From Pseudomonas hygromyciniae (lineage in GTDB: Bacteria > Pseudomonadota > Gammaproteobacteria > Pseudomonadales > Pseudomonadaceae): a stretch of 64,000 bases of DNA. The position numbers were made by a program, and so were the translations under genes. Shown here in pieces: positions 40,001 to 46,230 of the stretch (positions are counted from its first letter, which is position 1; every line of letters begins with the position of its first letter). The stretch is from positions 2,230,501-2,294,500 of the forward strand of contig NZ_CP070506.1 of NCBI RefSeq assembly GCF_016925675.1, written 5' to 3'. The notes below the pieces were generated by a model, which saw only the letters and a program-made list of their open reading frames with translations, did no database searches and was not told where the DNA came from.

Positions 40001-40353
40001 CTCAAGTCCTCTTCCAGCAGGGTCAGGCGCGCGCCAGGTTCGATGACTTGCAGGGGTGTGCCGTCGGTGTCGCGAAAGGCCGTGCGCAGGATGTCGTGGC
40101 GATCGATCACCCGGTTCAGGGCTGCTTCCAGGGCGCGCGCATCCACCGGGCCCTTGAGGGCAATCGCCCGTGGCAGGTTGTAGGCATGGCTCTGGGGATC
40201 GAATTGTTGCAGGAACCACAGGCGCTGCTGGGCGAACGACAGCGGTACCGGGTCATGCCCGGCGAGGCTCTGGATGGACTGCCCGACGCCTGCTTCATCG
40301 GCCAGCAACAGGGCCAGCAGGTCGTCGTCGGGAAGTTGGTTCAATGGGGTCAT
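28036..40353 (-). CDS. pvdJ: Pyoverdine NRPS PvdJ-type: C-A(Gln)-T-E, C-A(Ser)-T-E, C-A(Ala)-T
   Basis: A 4105-residue synthetase. Module 1: C domain (HHIVSDA), A core near residue 636 with pocket D-A-W-Q-L-G-L-I-D (Gln/Glu-like, Gln preferred), carrier near 1031, epimerase near 1216. Module 2: DCL-type C domain (IYPLAPMQQG near 1551), A core near 2148 with D-V-W-H-I-S-L-I-D (serine), carrier near 2533, epimerase near 2721. Module 3: DCL-type C domain near 3063, A core near 3656 with D-L-W-N-N-A-L-T-Y (alanine), carrier LGGHSLLVV near 4039 and no epimerase. Output D-Gln-D-Ser-Ala is handed to the next protein. The N-terminal C domain is LCL-like (LSFAQQRLWFLQQ), fitting an un-epimerised upstream residue such as OH-Asp. 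It is the first gene after an iron-starvation box at 40401-40424. Confidence 0.92.
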   Translation of the reverse strand: MTPLNQLPDDDLLALLLADEAGVGQSIQSLAGHDPVPLSFAQQRLWFLQQFDPQSHAYNLPRAIALKGPVDARALEAALNRVIDRHDILRTAFRDTDGTPLQVIEPGARLTLLEEDLSTLDNQQRDLQLQQRIRQHATQPFDLRQAPLIRSTLLKQAEQDYVLLLNMHHIVSDAWSNPILIHDLASALREPGQALPRPAIQYADYAQWQRQDYPLTPQHSAAAEYWKACLGDEIPTLELPRERLEQHAGAGHHGHALPADLSERLQTFCQQQGLTPFVVLLGAWQLLLGRYSGQVDFTVGVPNATRNQAQIQDLVGFFVSSQVYRARLAPEQNCSAFLQGLRQQSLAALEHADYPIELILEDLHLQRSPQANPLFQNLFNWRVGAAQEAALHLGPLQLSFMDSHPLQAKFDLSLDVEYSQQQITAHFEYDAACFAPATIATLAGHFQNLVQAMLEQPQARIGELPMLSAEERGQQLAQWNATAVDYPNAAPVHVLFADQAERLPHAVAVEFGEQQLTLDQLNRRANQLAHKLLELGVGPNTCVGLGLERSLEMVIALLAVLKAGGAYVPLDPAYPADRLAYMINDSGIGLLLTQSSLALPVPDRLASLSLDQDSDWLEGYDSANPPVTVSADHLAYMIYTSGSTGQPKGVQVRHGALSNHMLWMQGELGLSAADRVLQKTAFSFDASVWEFWLPLLNGAQLVLASSELSADLSMLWSQVAAQRISVLQMAPSLLQALLADEQGAQMQSLRLLLLGGEALGTALVTQLRERWNGRLCNLYGPTEATIDTTLFDVDRLPEGAIAPIGRPIANVRTYLLDHDLQLCPVGTHAELLIGGDSLAQGYHQRPGLTAERFIPDPFASNGARLYRSGDLTRYRTDGVIDYIGRIDHQVKIRGLRIELGEIEAQLLQHQAVREAVVVAHPTPSGAQLVGYVVPTEPATQIPHQDVLRETLKAHLGEHLPDYMVPGHLLILAQLPLTPNGKLDRKALPAPDANQALHAYVAPQNEVQQRIAGIWQDVLKLDKIGLNDNFFELGGDSIISIQVVSRARQAGIHFTPKDLFQHQTIQGLASVAKNQGQGLAIDQGPVTGLAPLLPIQHLFFDTDIPERHHWNQSVLLKPATTLDPHLLEQALNALIQHHDALRLRFTQTDSGWNAEYRPQTASVLWQTHIDDATQLQSLGDEAQRSLNLQDGPLLRAVLVGLKDGSQRLLLAIHHLVVDGVSWRILFDDLQMGYRQVQAGQGFSLPEKTSAYKAWGQRLLDYGQSAELQGQIAYWQQLADGCAELPVIRADASLKKADSQTVNTHLNQDLTRRLLQDAPSAYRTQINDLLLAALARVISRWTAQPQVLIQLEGHGRETLFDDIDLTRTVGWFTTVYPVRLTPQSDHGTTIKQIKEQLRSVPNKGLDFGVLRYLGTPETQQVLQALPVPRITFNYLGQFDTSFNANDDALFAPAPESSGAEHSPEAPLSNWLTLNGQVYDGELSLDWTFSAQMFEPAGMQALADDYAEELAQLIEHCCAPHNRGVTPSDFPLAHLDQAQLDALPVAATQIDDIYPLAPMQQGMLFHSLYEQNVGAYVNQMRLNVTGLDPQSLRDAWQQAMDAHDILRTSFVWQGELQQPVQVVHKQLTLPMVCHDWQQHADLQPALDELARERLQQRFDLARAPLLDVQVIQTGEAQHHLIYTVHHILMDGWSNSQLMGEILQRYAGQTLPARMGRYRDYIAWLQRQDSSASQTWWAAQLATLQEPTRLASSLVSVPTTATGHGNHYQHFGIVETRYFNEFARRQKVTLNTLLQGAWLLLLHHYTGQDSLCFGATVAGRPTDIAGIEQQVGLFINTLPVIATVNPQTRVDQWLQAVQAQNLSLREHEHTSLADIQRWAGHNGEALFDTLLVFENYPIADALEQQAPKGLEFGNVDTYEQTNYPLTLAVNAGETLSLHYSFAHDAFSEAVIERMAQHLHNLLLRLTERPDRAIGELNLLDDSERAQVVHRWNDTARHYPLERPVQALIEHQVELTPDAPALICADVRLSYAQLNARANQLAHHLLALGVGPDRLVGIALERSVEMVVGLLAILKAGGAYVPLDPEYPTDRLAYMIDDSDIDLLLTQQSLLSTLPLPATLNTLCLDTLALDALPDSNPGISVAAENLAYVIYTSGSTGKPKGAGNRHSALTNRLCWMQQAYGLSGGDTVLQKTPFSFDVSVWEFFWPLMTGARLAVAGPGDHRDPQKLVQLITEHQVTTLHFVPSMLQAFLQDDSSERCTGLTRIICSGEALQVDTQQQVFARLPGARLYNLYGPTEAAIDVTHWTCREEQAHTVPIGQPIANLSTFVLNSDLAPLPVGLVGELYLGGEGLARGYHRRAGMTAERFVASPFTKGQRLYRTGDLARQRADGVIEYIGRVDHQVKIRGLRIELGEIEARLLEQDEVREAAVLAVDSGRGLQLVGYVVPSANANEALRDTLRHTLKEHLPDYMVPALWVFLDALPLSPNGKLDRKALPAPDASQVQVRYVAPQSELEQQIANIWQDVLKVQNVGLTDNFFELGGDSIISIQVVSRARQAGIQFSPKELFEAQTVQQLATLARTGTPAQEIDQQPLTGPTPLLPVQQAFFQRAIPERHHWNQAVLLSAHAPLQAEALEQALQALILHHDGLRLSFSANTAGWQANYRSVAQQQQDWQQAPALQQACAPSTTQLEKLCNQVQASLDLSLGPLLQAVLVTLADNSQRLLLVAHHLVIDGVSWRILFEDLQTAYQQACAGQIISLPVKTHSSKTWTEHLQRHATQGSLAEELAYWQAQLKDAQGTLPGARCDASLESRHGHSVNTRLDKALTRQLLQEAPAAYRTQINDLLLTALARVISRWTHHPHCLIQLEGHGREELFEPVDLTRTVGWFTSLFPVALTPVADDLGASIKQIKEQLRAIPNKGIGFGALRYLGDAQARESLAALPEPRITFNYLGQFDGSFSADEQALFSPAGEGTGAEQSPEAPLGNWLTLNGQIYAGELSLNWLFSREMFDDATIQHLADDYAAELRALVAHCIDPAHRSLTPSDVPLATIGQAQLDRLPVPAAQIADLYPLSPMQQGMLFHSLYEQGTGNYINQLRVDIEGLDPQRFQQAWQAAMDNHDILRTGFVWQGLEHPLQWVLKQAQVPFTVYALGSHDAPQLDALALAELQRPFELDQAPLLRLVLVQTGAERYHLIYTVHHILMDGWSNSQLMGQVLQHYSGQVVTANTGRYRDYIAWLQQQDSAASQRFWQEQLRDLESPTLLGQSVVQVPGEGHGEYRKVIASATTERLNTFARQQKVTTNTLVQAAWLLLLQRYTGQATVCFGATVAGRPAQLNGVEQQIGLFINTLPVAASPRPEQSVAQWLQQVQAQNLSLREHEHTPLFETQRQAGVGGESLFDNILVFENYPISEALEQGAPQGLRFGPVHSHEQTNYPLTLSVGLGASLTLQYSYVRENFSDALIEQIARHMDQLLNGLMDNADRALGSLNLLDKAEQTLILNTWNSAPLSLADEQCIHHLIDRQTQATPGQLALIDGDQHLSYQQLEQRANRLAHKLIELGVGPEVRVGVAMPRTSDLLVALLAVLKAGGTYVPLDPDYPADRVAYMLEDSRARLLLVGQQLPDELRANATTQVLTIEPGDAWLAGYSGQQPVTTVTPDNLAYVIYTSGSTGLPKGVAIAHRNISALVRWSAQVYSRDDLQGVLASTSICFDLSVWELFVTLACGGSIVLARNALELPTLPARDQVRLINTVPSAINALQRAGQIPASVRIINLAGEPLKQALVDTLYAQTSVAHIYDLYGPSEDTTYSTWTRREVAGSANIGRPVGNTASYLLTQDLQPAPLGVAAELYLAGAGITRGYLGRAALTAEKFVPNPFSGSGERLYRTSDLTRYRQDGVIEYIGRIDHQVKIRGFRIELGEIESRLLQHPEVREAVVLAQEHLDGQQLVAYVVTRQSLPDAASQDQLRTLIKARIQENLPAYMVPAHLLFLDQIPLTPNGKLDRKALPTPEVVQSQRAFVAPQTPLQQQMADIWQQVLELERVGLDDNFFELGGHSLLVVRVVSRAQLELGMQLTPQQLFQFPTLGAFVSELQSSGGQFDTEKLSKLEALLDDMEQL

Positions 40354-40400
40354 GATCGATCTCGTCGCCGTCGGCAGAGGAAATAAGCTGTGTCAGGAAG

Positions 40401-40424
40401 ACGAAGTTCGATCGATGAGATTTA
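40401..40424 (-). promoter_or_regulatory. Iron-starvation (PvdS) box for pvdJ-pvdD
   Basis: On the minus strand this reads TAAAT-N16-CGT exactly, ending about 48 bases upstream of the pvdJ start. This is the known PvdS promoter signature. Confidence 0.88.
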
Positions 40425-40450
40425 GGCGCAATGGCCTGTGGCTAGGGCGC

Positions 40451-40668
40451 TGGTCTGTGGTGGCTGGAGCTTGTCCGTGGTGGTGGGAGCTTGTCTGTGG
40501 TGATGGGAACTTGTTTTTGGTGGCTGGAGCTTGTTTGTGGCGAGCGGGCTTGCCCCGCGCTGGGCTGCGTAGCAGCCCCAAAAAGCTCACTGAGTTCTGT
40601 CAGGTATACCGAGGGGGCTGGTTCTGGGGCTGCTACGCAGCCCAGCGCGGGGCAAGCCCGCTCGCCAC
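40451..40668. repeat. REPIN-like element with 20-bp tandem arm, between pvdJ and pvdE
   Basis: Two perfect 43-bp inverted copies (40537-40579 and 40626-40668; core GCGGGCTTGCCCCGCGC) flank a 46-base spacer. The left copy is preceded by about five degenerate direct repeats of 20 bases (40451-40550, consensus TGGAGCTTGTCTGTGGTGG). The right side carries shorter mirrored units. The 370-base gap otherwise holds only the pvdJ promoter (40354-40430). The large hairpin could also terminate transcripts. Confidence 0.85.
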
Positions 40669-40723
40669 AGGCAAGCCATTACCACCGGCAAGCCCCTTTG
40701 CCACAGAAGGCCTGTTTCAGGTA

Positions 40724-42373
40724 TCAGGCAAAGGCTTTTTCGCTGATGACCCGGCCGGCCTGCATGCGCACCAGTTGGTCAGCCACGTCGAAGTAACGGT
40801 CATCGTGGGAGATGACGATGATGGTCTTGCCCAAGCGTTTGAGGTCCGGCAGCAGCTCGGTGTAGAAAATCCGCCGGAAGGTCGGGTCCTGATCGGCCGC
40901 CCACTCGTCAAACACCAGCACTGGGCGCTCATCGAGCCAGGCGTTGACCAGGGCCAGGCGCTTGCGTTGCCCGGTGGACAGGTCGGTGGTGGTGAACGCG
41001 CCGTCGCGCACGCTGACCTTGTGCGCGATCTCCAGGCGCTCCAGGTATTGGCTGGCGTCGTCGGGCAGGGCCTTGTCGTTCTGCACCAGGTCGTCGAACA
41101 GGAAATAGTCGGCAAAGATCGTGGTGAACATCTGGCGGTAGTCGTCCAGGCCCAGTGCGTCCACGGGCAGGCCGTTGAGGCGGATTTCGCCTTGCTGCGG
41201 GGTGTACAGGCCCAGCAGCAGCTTGATCAGGGTGGTTTTGCCACAGCCGTTTTCGCCGACGATAAACAGGATTTCCCCAGGCTCGATGCTCAGGTTGACC
41301 GGGCCCAGCTTGAACGGCTCGCTGCCCTCCACGGGCGGGAAGGCGTACTGCACGTTGCGCAGTTCCAGGTGCTTCATCACCGGCACGCTTTTGTCGGCGT
41401 CATCGAGCAGCAGGTGCGGTTCCGGCGAGGAGAAGCGCTCCGACAGGTCGGCAATGCGGCGGAAGGCAATTTGTGCGCGGCTGATGATCGGCAGGTTGCC
41501 GATCAGGTTTTCCAGCGGGCCTTTCATGTACAGCAGCACCAGGACAAAGCCGCTCATCACCGCCGGGTCCGAGCTGGGCCAGAATTGTTGCAGGGTCAGG
41601 GCCAGGCCGATGACCACGAAAAACAGCATCGAGCCCAGGCTCTTGGCGATCACGAAGATATTGATCGAGCGGATATGGGTATCGCAGATATGGTCGGCAG
41701 TGCCCTGGATATTGCGGGTGTGCATGGCGTGCCGGCGCGGGCGGTGGATGCGCAGTTCCTTGGCGCCCTCGGCAATCGCCGAGTAGTGTTTTTGCAGGTT
41801 GTCTTCGGCGTCGCGGGCCGCGTAGAAGCCCTTGATGCCTTTGCTTTGGGCCACGAACTGCACCGCCGAACCGATACCGATGGCCAGCAGGGTCATCAGG
41901 AAGATCGGCCAGGATAGCACCGCCAGGTAGCCCAGGCAGCCAAGGATCACTGTGGTGGAAATCGCCAGCGGGGCGAAAGCGAAGGCGAAGTCGCTGATCG
42001 TGTCGACGTCATGGGTCAGCACCGGGATCAAGCGGTGGGTGCGATAGCGCTCGATCTGCTCGATGGGCGCGGCGAGCACTTTGGCGCCGAGGTCCTTGCG
42101 CAGTTTGGCAATCACCTTCTGCCCGACGAAGTTGGTGCCGATATCGGCGCCGATACTGCTGAGCAAGGCCAAAAGGCACAGCCCGGCGAAGGCCAGGACC
42201 ACGCCGGTACCCATGCCGTCGGCGCTGTGCAGGCCGCGGTTGACCGTGGCCAGCAGCGCGGTGACGCTGAGGCCGCCGATGATGCCCAGGGTGATGGAAG
42301 AAATGACAATCGGTCGATAGGGCTTGAGCAGGCTCAAGAGTTCGCGAATGGCGCTGCGCGGTGCTGCGGTCAT
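40724..42373 (-). CDS. pvdE: PvdE, pyoverdine precursor ABC exporter
   Basis: 549 residues: an N-terminal six-helix transmembrane domain (residues about 15-310, e.g. PIVISSITLGIIGGLSVTAL) fused to an ATPase domain with Walker A GENGCGKTTL, signature LSTGQRKRLAL and Walker B PVLVFDEW. The length and layout match PvdE, the inner-membrane cyclic-peptide-type exporter that carries the acylated ferribactin precursor from cytoplasm to periplasm. It has its own iron-starvation box directly upstream and is followed by a REPIN-like hairpin. Confidence 0.95.
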   Translation of the reverse strand: MTAAPRSAIRELLSLLKPYRPIVISSITLGIIGGLSVTALLATVNRGLHSADGMGTGVVLAFAGLCLLALLSSIGADIGTNFVGQKVIAKLRKDLGAKVLAAPIEQIERYRTHRLIPVLTHDVDTISDFAFAFAPLAISTTVILGCLGYLAVLSWPIFLMTLLAIGIGSAVQFVAQSKGIKGFYAARDAEDNLQKHYSAIAEGAKELRIHRPRRHAMHTRNIQGTADHICDTHIRSINIFVIAKSLGSMLFFVVIGLALTLQQFWPSSDPAVMSGFVLVLLYMKGPLENLIGNLPIISRAQIAFRRIADLSERFSSPEPHLLLDDADKSVPVMKHLELRNVQYAFPPVEGSEPFKLGPVNLSIEPGEILFIVGENGCGKTTLIKLLLGLYTPQQGEIRLNGLPVDALGLDDYRQMFTTIFADYFLFDDLVQNDKALPDDASQYLERLEIAHKVSVRDGAFTTTDLSTGQRKRLALVNAWLDERPVLVFDEWAADQDPTFRRIFYTELLPDLKRLGKTIIVISHDDRYFDVADQLVRMQAGRVISEKAFA

Positions 42374-42464
42374 GAAACTACCTCGATCGCGACGTGGCTA
42401 CGTGCTGTGGGCAAGTGAAGGCCTGCGCGCGAAGGTTTACCGCTGGCAGGCCGATAGTAGGAGG

Positions 42465-42488
42465 ACGAGTCGACCGGGGCGCGATTTA
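42465..42488 (-). promoter_or_regulatory. Iron-starvation (PvdS) box for pvdE
   Basis: Exact TAAAT-N16-CGT on the minus strand in the 138-base gap between pvdO and pvdE. pvdE is therefore an independent PvdS transcription unit. Confidence 0.88.
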
Positions 42489-42511
42489 GCCTCGCGTCCG
42501 GTTGCGCGGGC

Positions 42512-43390
42512 TCACAGGTCCCGCGCCACCCGCAAGCCCAGCCAGTCGCCGCGCACGTTGGGGTAGAGGTTGTTGCGGTTGCCGGAACGGGAAAACACCG
42601 GTGCTTCGCCCCAGTCGTTGCCGCGAATCTGCCGCACCTCGCATTGCCCGGTCAGCCAGGCACTGCCATCGCTGGGCGCGCCCACATAGCTGTCGTTTTC
42701 ACAGTCTTCGACCCATTCATAAACGTTGCCGTGCATGTCATACACGCCGAACGCATTGGGCGCATAGCTACCGGCGGGTGAGGTGTAGCTGTAGCCATCC
42801 GCGGGCCCGTAGGTATTGGCGTGCTTGGCGATGCTGTATTCCTTGCCCTCGTCGAACGGGAACGGGAAGGGCCCGGAGGTACCGCCCCGGGCGGCGTACT
42901 CGCGCAGGGATTCGCTGACCAGGCGGTAGTGCTTGCCGGTTTTCTTCGACAGCCAGGCGACATAGGCGTTGGCTTCGGCAAAGTCCATGCACACGGCCGG
43001 ATGCTTGGCGGTGATGGGGTAGCTGGGCTTGCCAGCCGTGCATTTGCGCCCTGGCCGGTCGTCGCCGTCGGGCATTTTGTAGCCGGTCTCTTGTATAAAG
43101 CGGTCCCACTCGCCGGCCAATACCTGGAAGCGGCTGATGGCCACGGGTTTGGCAAAGGTCACGTCATGGATCGGGCCTTCATCGGGCTGGCGGCCGACTT
43201 CGTCGTCCGGGGTGCCCATCTTGAAGGTGCCGGTGGGCAGCACCACCATTTCCGGGCAGTGCTTGCAGTCCTTGAACACGGTGCCGGGCTTGGGCGGCGT
43301 TGCGGCCTGGGCGGCTGGCGCCAGGCAGGCGATCAATGCCGTCAGGGCCAGTGACTTGAGCAGCGTTGGGATGAGCGGTTCATCGTTCAT
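42512..43390 (-). CDS. pvdO: PvdO, periplasmic FGE/sulfatase-modifying-like pyoverdine maturation protein
   Basis: 292 residues from ATG 43390, giving a clean signal peptide (LALTALIACLAPAAQA). The rest is a formylglycine-generating-enzyme-like fold (VVLPTGTFKMGTPDDEVGR, HDVTFAKPVAISRFQV, HGNVYEWVEDC, RGNDWGEAPVFSR, RGDWLGLRVARD). In P. aeruginosa PvdO is required for the last oxidation of the chromophore (dihydropyoverdine to pyoverdine) in the periplasm. It lies 28 bases after pvdN in the pvdM-N-O operon driven from 46099-46122. A longer upstream start (43462) would hide the signal peptide and is rejected. Confidence 0.94.
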   Translation of the reverse strand: MNDEPLIPTLLKSLALTALIACLAPAAQAATPPKPGTVFKDCKHCPEMVVLPTGTFKMGTPDDEVGRQPDEGPIHDVTFAKPVAISRFQVLAGEWDRFIQETGYKMPDGDDRPGRKCTAGKPSYPITAKHPAVCMDFAEANAYVAWLSKKTGKHYRLVSESLREYAARGGTSGPFPFPFDEGKEYSIAKHANTYGPADGYSYTSPAGSYAPNAFGVYDMHGNVYEWVEDCENDSYVGAPSDGSAWLTGQCEVRQIRGNDWGEAPVFSRSGNRNNLYPNVRGDWLGLRVARDL

Positions 43391-43418
43391 GAGTCGTCTC
43401 GATAACAAGAAAAAGGCG

Positions 43419-44678
43419 TCAAAGGGTTTTGTCGAGCAGCGCCAGGAAGCGGTCGACTTCATCTTCGGTATTGAGCAAACCCGGCGCAGTGCGTACCACC
43501 GGGCCGACGTCGCGGTTCACCGCGTCGCTGATGACCCGGTTACGCATCAGGTAGGCGGCCACCTTGTCGCTGTCCTGGCCCTTGACCCGGAAGAAGCTGA
43601 AACCGGCCGACAGCTGCGGGTTGGCCGGGGTGATCAACTCGATGTTCGGTCGCGCCTGCAAGCGCTCCTTGAGGTAGGTATTGAGGCTGTGGATGCGCTG
43701 CTGGACCTCGGCCTTGCCCAGTTGCAGGTGCAGCTTGAAGGCCTCGTCCAGCGCCCAGCGATGCTCAAAGGCGTGATAGCCGCCGGGGGAGAAGGAGGTA
43801 GCAAAATCAGTGTCTTCGGAGAACGTCGGCAGGCTGGGAGTGAGGCTGGTCACCTGCTCCGATGCGGCGCACACCAGGCCGGTGCCCCGTGGCCCGAACA
43901 TCCATTTATGGGTGCCGGCAATAAAGAAGTCACAGTGCATGTCCGGGAAGGCCAAGTCTTCGACGCCAAAGCCATGCACGCCATCCACCACGTAGAGAAT
44001 GCGGTCCTTTTCGTCACGCCCCTGGTTGTGGCGCTTGACCAGTTGGCCGATTTCGCTGATCGGCAGCTTCACGCCACTGCCCGATTGAACCCAGGTCATG
44101 CCCAGCACCCGGGTGTTGGGGCGAATATTGCGCTCGATGCTCGTCAACACTTCATCGACCGACACTTGGCTGGCGTTGGCGAACAGCTGGATCTTGCGCA
44201 CCTGGGTGGCGTCGCGCTGGGTGCGGAACGCGAGGATGCTGTCGGTGGAAAAATGTTCGTGCTCGGTGGTGAGGATTTCCTGGTCTGGGCGCACATGGAT
44301 GCCGCCGTAGATCATCGCCAGCCCTTCGGTGGTACTGCCGGTGAGGGCGATCTGGCCGGGCTTGGTCTGCAGATAGCGCGCGGCCCATTCGCGCACCTGG
44401 CCTTCGCGCTTCCAGGGTTCCTGCAGGTCCCAATCCATGGTCAGGCCGGGGTTGCGATCGATGGCGGCGCGGTGGCGCTCGATGGCCTCGCGTACCGGCC
44501 TTGGGTGGGAGGTGATCAGGAAGTTGGAGAAGTGGATGTAGTTCGGGTCCTGGTCGAACAGTTGGCGCAGGCCGGCCCATTTATCGGTGGGCGCTGCCTG
44601 CACCTGCAGGTTGACCCCCAACGGCAGGCTGGCGGCGAGAATGCCGGCGTGTTTGAGAAAGGTGCGGCGGTCGCTCAT
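43419..44678 (-). CDS. pvdN: PvdN, periplasmic PLP-dependent pyoverdine side-chain enzyme
   Basis: 419 residues beginning with a Tat-type signal (SDRRTFLKHAG followed by a hydrophobic stretch ending in VQA). The body is a fold-type I PLP enzyme of the aminotransferase V / isopenicillin-N epimerase-like group, with the probable PLP lysine in IAGTHKWMFGPRG. PvdN converts the chromophore-linked glutamate to the succinamide side chain in the periplasm. The start overlaps the pvdM stop by 4 bases (ATGA), so ATG 44678 is preferred over an in-frame start at 44759. Confidence 0.94.
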   Translation of the reverse strand: MSDRRTFLKHAGILAASLPLGVNLQVQAAPTDKWAGLRQLFDQDPNYIHFSNFLITSHPRPVREAIERHRAAIDRNPGLTMDWDLQEPWKREGQVREWAARYLQTKPGQIALTGSTTEGLAMIYGGIHVRPDQEILTTEHEHFSTDSILAFRTQRDATQVRKIQLFANASQVSVDEVLTSIERNIRPNTRVLGMTWVQSGSGVKLPISEIGQLVKRHNQGRDEKDRILYVVDGVHGFGVEDLAFPDMHCDFFIAGTHKWMFGPRGTGLVCAASEQVTSLTPSLPTFSEDTDFATSFSPGGYHAFEHRWALDEAFKLHLQLGKAEVQQRIHSLNTYLKERLQARPNIELITPANPQLSAGFSFFRVKGQDSDKVAAYLMRNRVISDAVNRDVGPVVRTAPGLLNTEDEVDRFLALLDKTL

Positions 44679-46042
44679 GGCGTCTGCTCGCTTGGCAACG
44701 CGCCGGGCTTGGCGGACTGTTGCACCTGTTCCCACACCCGCAGGAAATTGCCGCCCCACAACTTGGCGATATCGGCTTCGGAGTAGCCACGGGTGAGCAG
44801 TTCGGCGGTCACGTTGCGCACCTCACTCACATCGTTCCAGCCCTTGACGCCGCCGCCCTCGTTGAAGTCCGAGGCGATACCGACATGGTCGATACCGATC
44901 TTGCGCACGGTGTAGTCGATGGCATCCCCCAGGTCCTTGAGGCTGGCCTTGGGTTCCTCTTCGAGAATGGAGTAGAGCTCGCTGGCGTACTCGCCGAACT
45001 TCTGTTCCGGCCAGGCGGCGATGATCGGGTCACCGGGCATCAGGGCCATCGCCAAGTTGGGCAGGGGCGGCAGATCGAAACGCGCGCGCAGTGCGTTGAG
45101 TTTGTCCTGGATCGGTTGGCTCAGCGGGCGCAGGTACCCGCCGAAGGCCACCACTTGCACCACGCCGCCGCTGTTCTTGATCAGTTGCAGTTCTTTGTCG
45201 CTGAGGTTGCGCGGGATATCCACCGAGGCGCGGGGCGCGGAGTGGGAGGCAACCATGGGCGTGCGGCTCAGCTGCGCCACTTGCTCGAGGGCGGCGGTGG
45301 ACATTTGCGACACGTCGATGATCACGCCCAGATCGTTCAGGCGCTGCACCGCTTGCTTGCCGATGGGAGAGAGGCCGCCGAGGGCGTCCGGCGAGTCATT
45401 GAAAAACGGCAGCGGGCGCGAGGAGTCGGCCCAACTGTTGTTGCCGATATAGCTGAAGCCGAACATGCGCATGCCCCGCGCCGTCCACATGTCCAGCAGA
45501 TCCAGATCATTACCCAGGGGGTAGGCGTTGAGCATGCTGATAAAGATCGCAAACTTGCCCTCGCCATGCAGGCGGCGCAAATCGGCCGGGGTGTAGGCAA
45601 TGCCCACCTGGTTGGGAAAATCACGAACCATGCCGGCAATGATCTTGTAGCGCACCTCTTGCTGGTGTCGGGCTTCGTCGACAAAGCCTGCGGTGGGTTT
45701 ATGCGGCGCATTGGGGCCGTTCCACAGCTCGGGCCAGCCGAAAATCGTCAACGCCGCCCCCGACAGGCGCCCGCGACTGGCCTTGACCAGGTCGAACTGG
45801 CCGCTGCCGTCTTTGTCTGCTTCATGGCCGGCGGTGCCGAAGTCCAGGGGCACGGTGATATGGCTGTCGAACGAGAGCAGGCGGTCCTGCAGTTCATTGG
45901 CCTGCTTGATCACTTCCAGCGGGTAACCGGCATTGCCGCCAAACCAGTGGTCCCAGGCAAAGCCTGCGCCGGCAGCAATGGCCAGGGCCAAGGGCAGGCC
46001 GATGAATAGAGCCTTTTTCGAACGTGGTTTTGTCATTGCCAT
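44675..46042 (-). CDS. pvdM: PvdM, dipeptidase-like (M19) pyoverdine maturation protein
   Basis: 455 residues: an N-terminal membrane anchor or uncleaved signal (ALFIGLPLALAIAAGAGFAW), then a renal-dipeptidase (peptidase M19) fold (LLSFDSHITVPLDF, LRRLHGEGKFAIFISML, MVASHSAPRASVDIPRNLSD, HVGIASDFNEGGG). PvdM is periplasmic and supports oxidation of ferribactin; catalytic peptidase activity is not proven. Two ATGs (46042, 46036) share the same upstream region and the first is chosen. It is the first gene of pvdM-N-O, with an iron-starvation box at 46099-46122. Confidence 0.93.
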   Translation of the reverse strand: MAMTKPRSKKALFIGLPLALAIAAGAGFAWDHWFGGNAGYPLEVIKQANELQDRLLSFDSHITVPLDFGTAGHEADKDGSGQFDLVKASRGRLSGAALTIFGWPELWNGPNAPHKPTAGFVDEARHQQEVRYKIIAGMVRDFPNQVGIAYTPADLRRLHGEGKFAIFISMLNAYPLGNDLDLLDMWTARGMRMFGFSYIGNNSWADSSRPLPFFNDSPDALGGLSPIGKQAVQRLNDLGVIIDVSQMSTAALEQVAQLSRTPMVASHSAPRASVDIPRNLSDKELQLIKNSGGVVQVVAFGGYLRPLSQPIQDKLNALRARFDLPPLPNLAMALMPGDPIIAAWPEQKFGEYASELYSILEEEPKASLKDLGDAIDYTVRKIGIDHVGIASDFNEGGGVKGWNDVSEVRNVTAELLTRGYSEADIAKLWGGNFLRVWEQVQQSAKPGALPSEQTP

Positions 46043-46098
46043 CTCAGTCGGTTCGCCTTTGAGGTGCAGGCGCAAGGGGCCTTTGCTATCTGGGAAGA

Positions 46099-46122
46099 AC
46101 GAGCGCAAGCCCGGAAAATTTA
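46099..46122 (-). promoter_or_regulatory. Iron-starvation (PvdS) box for pvdM-N-O
   Basis: Exact TAAAT-N16-CGT on the minus strand, about 57 bases upstream of the pvdM start and divergent from the pvdP box. Confidence 0.88.
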
Positions 46123-46141
46123 AGTATCCCCTCCATCAACG

Positions 46142-46159
46142 GTGGGAGCCGGCTCCCAC
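46142..46159. repeat. Perfect 18-bp palindrome between divergent PvdS promoters
   Basis: GTGGGAGCCGGCTCCCAC is fully self-complementary and sits exactly between the pvdM (minus) and pvdP (plus) iron-starvation boxes, 2 bases from the latter. It resembles the core of a degraded REP element. A protein-binding operator is possible but unsupported. Confidence 0.65.
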
Positions 46160-46161
46160 AG

Positions 46162-46185
46162 TAAATTTGCTGTCCGGCAAAACGT
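46162..46185 (+). promoter_or_regulatory. Iron-starvation (PvdS) box for pvdP
   Basis: Exact TAAAT-N16-CGT, ending 45 bases before the pvdP ATG. Confidence 0.88.
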
Positions 46186-46230
46186 TCTAGCTTGGATAAA
46201 GCCTGCTTCAGGGCTGACACAGGTAGGAAC

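Noticed and set aside
40451..40550. 20-base-period direct repeats as a possible CRISPR array
   Set aside because: There are no unique spacers; the units are contiguous, degenerate and derived from the adjacent REP head.
40274..41917. Long plus-strand open frame opposite pvdE and the pvdJ start
   Set aside because: It is the antisense shadow of pvdE in GC-rich DNA, with no recognisable domain, and it crosses the promoter and REPIN region.
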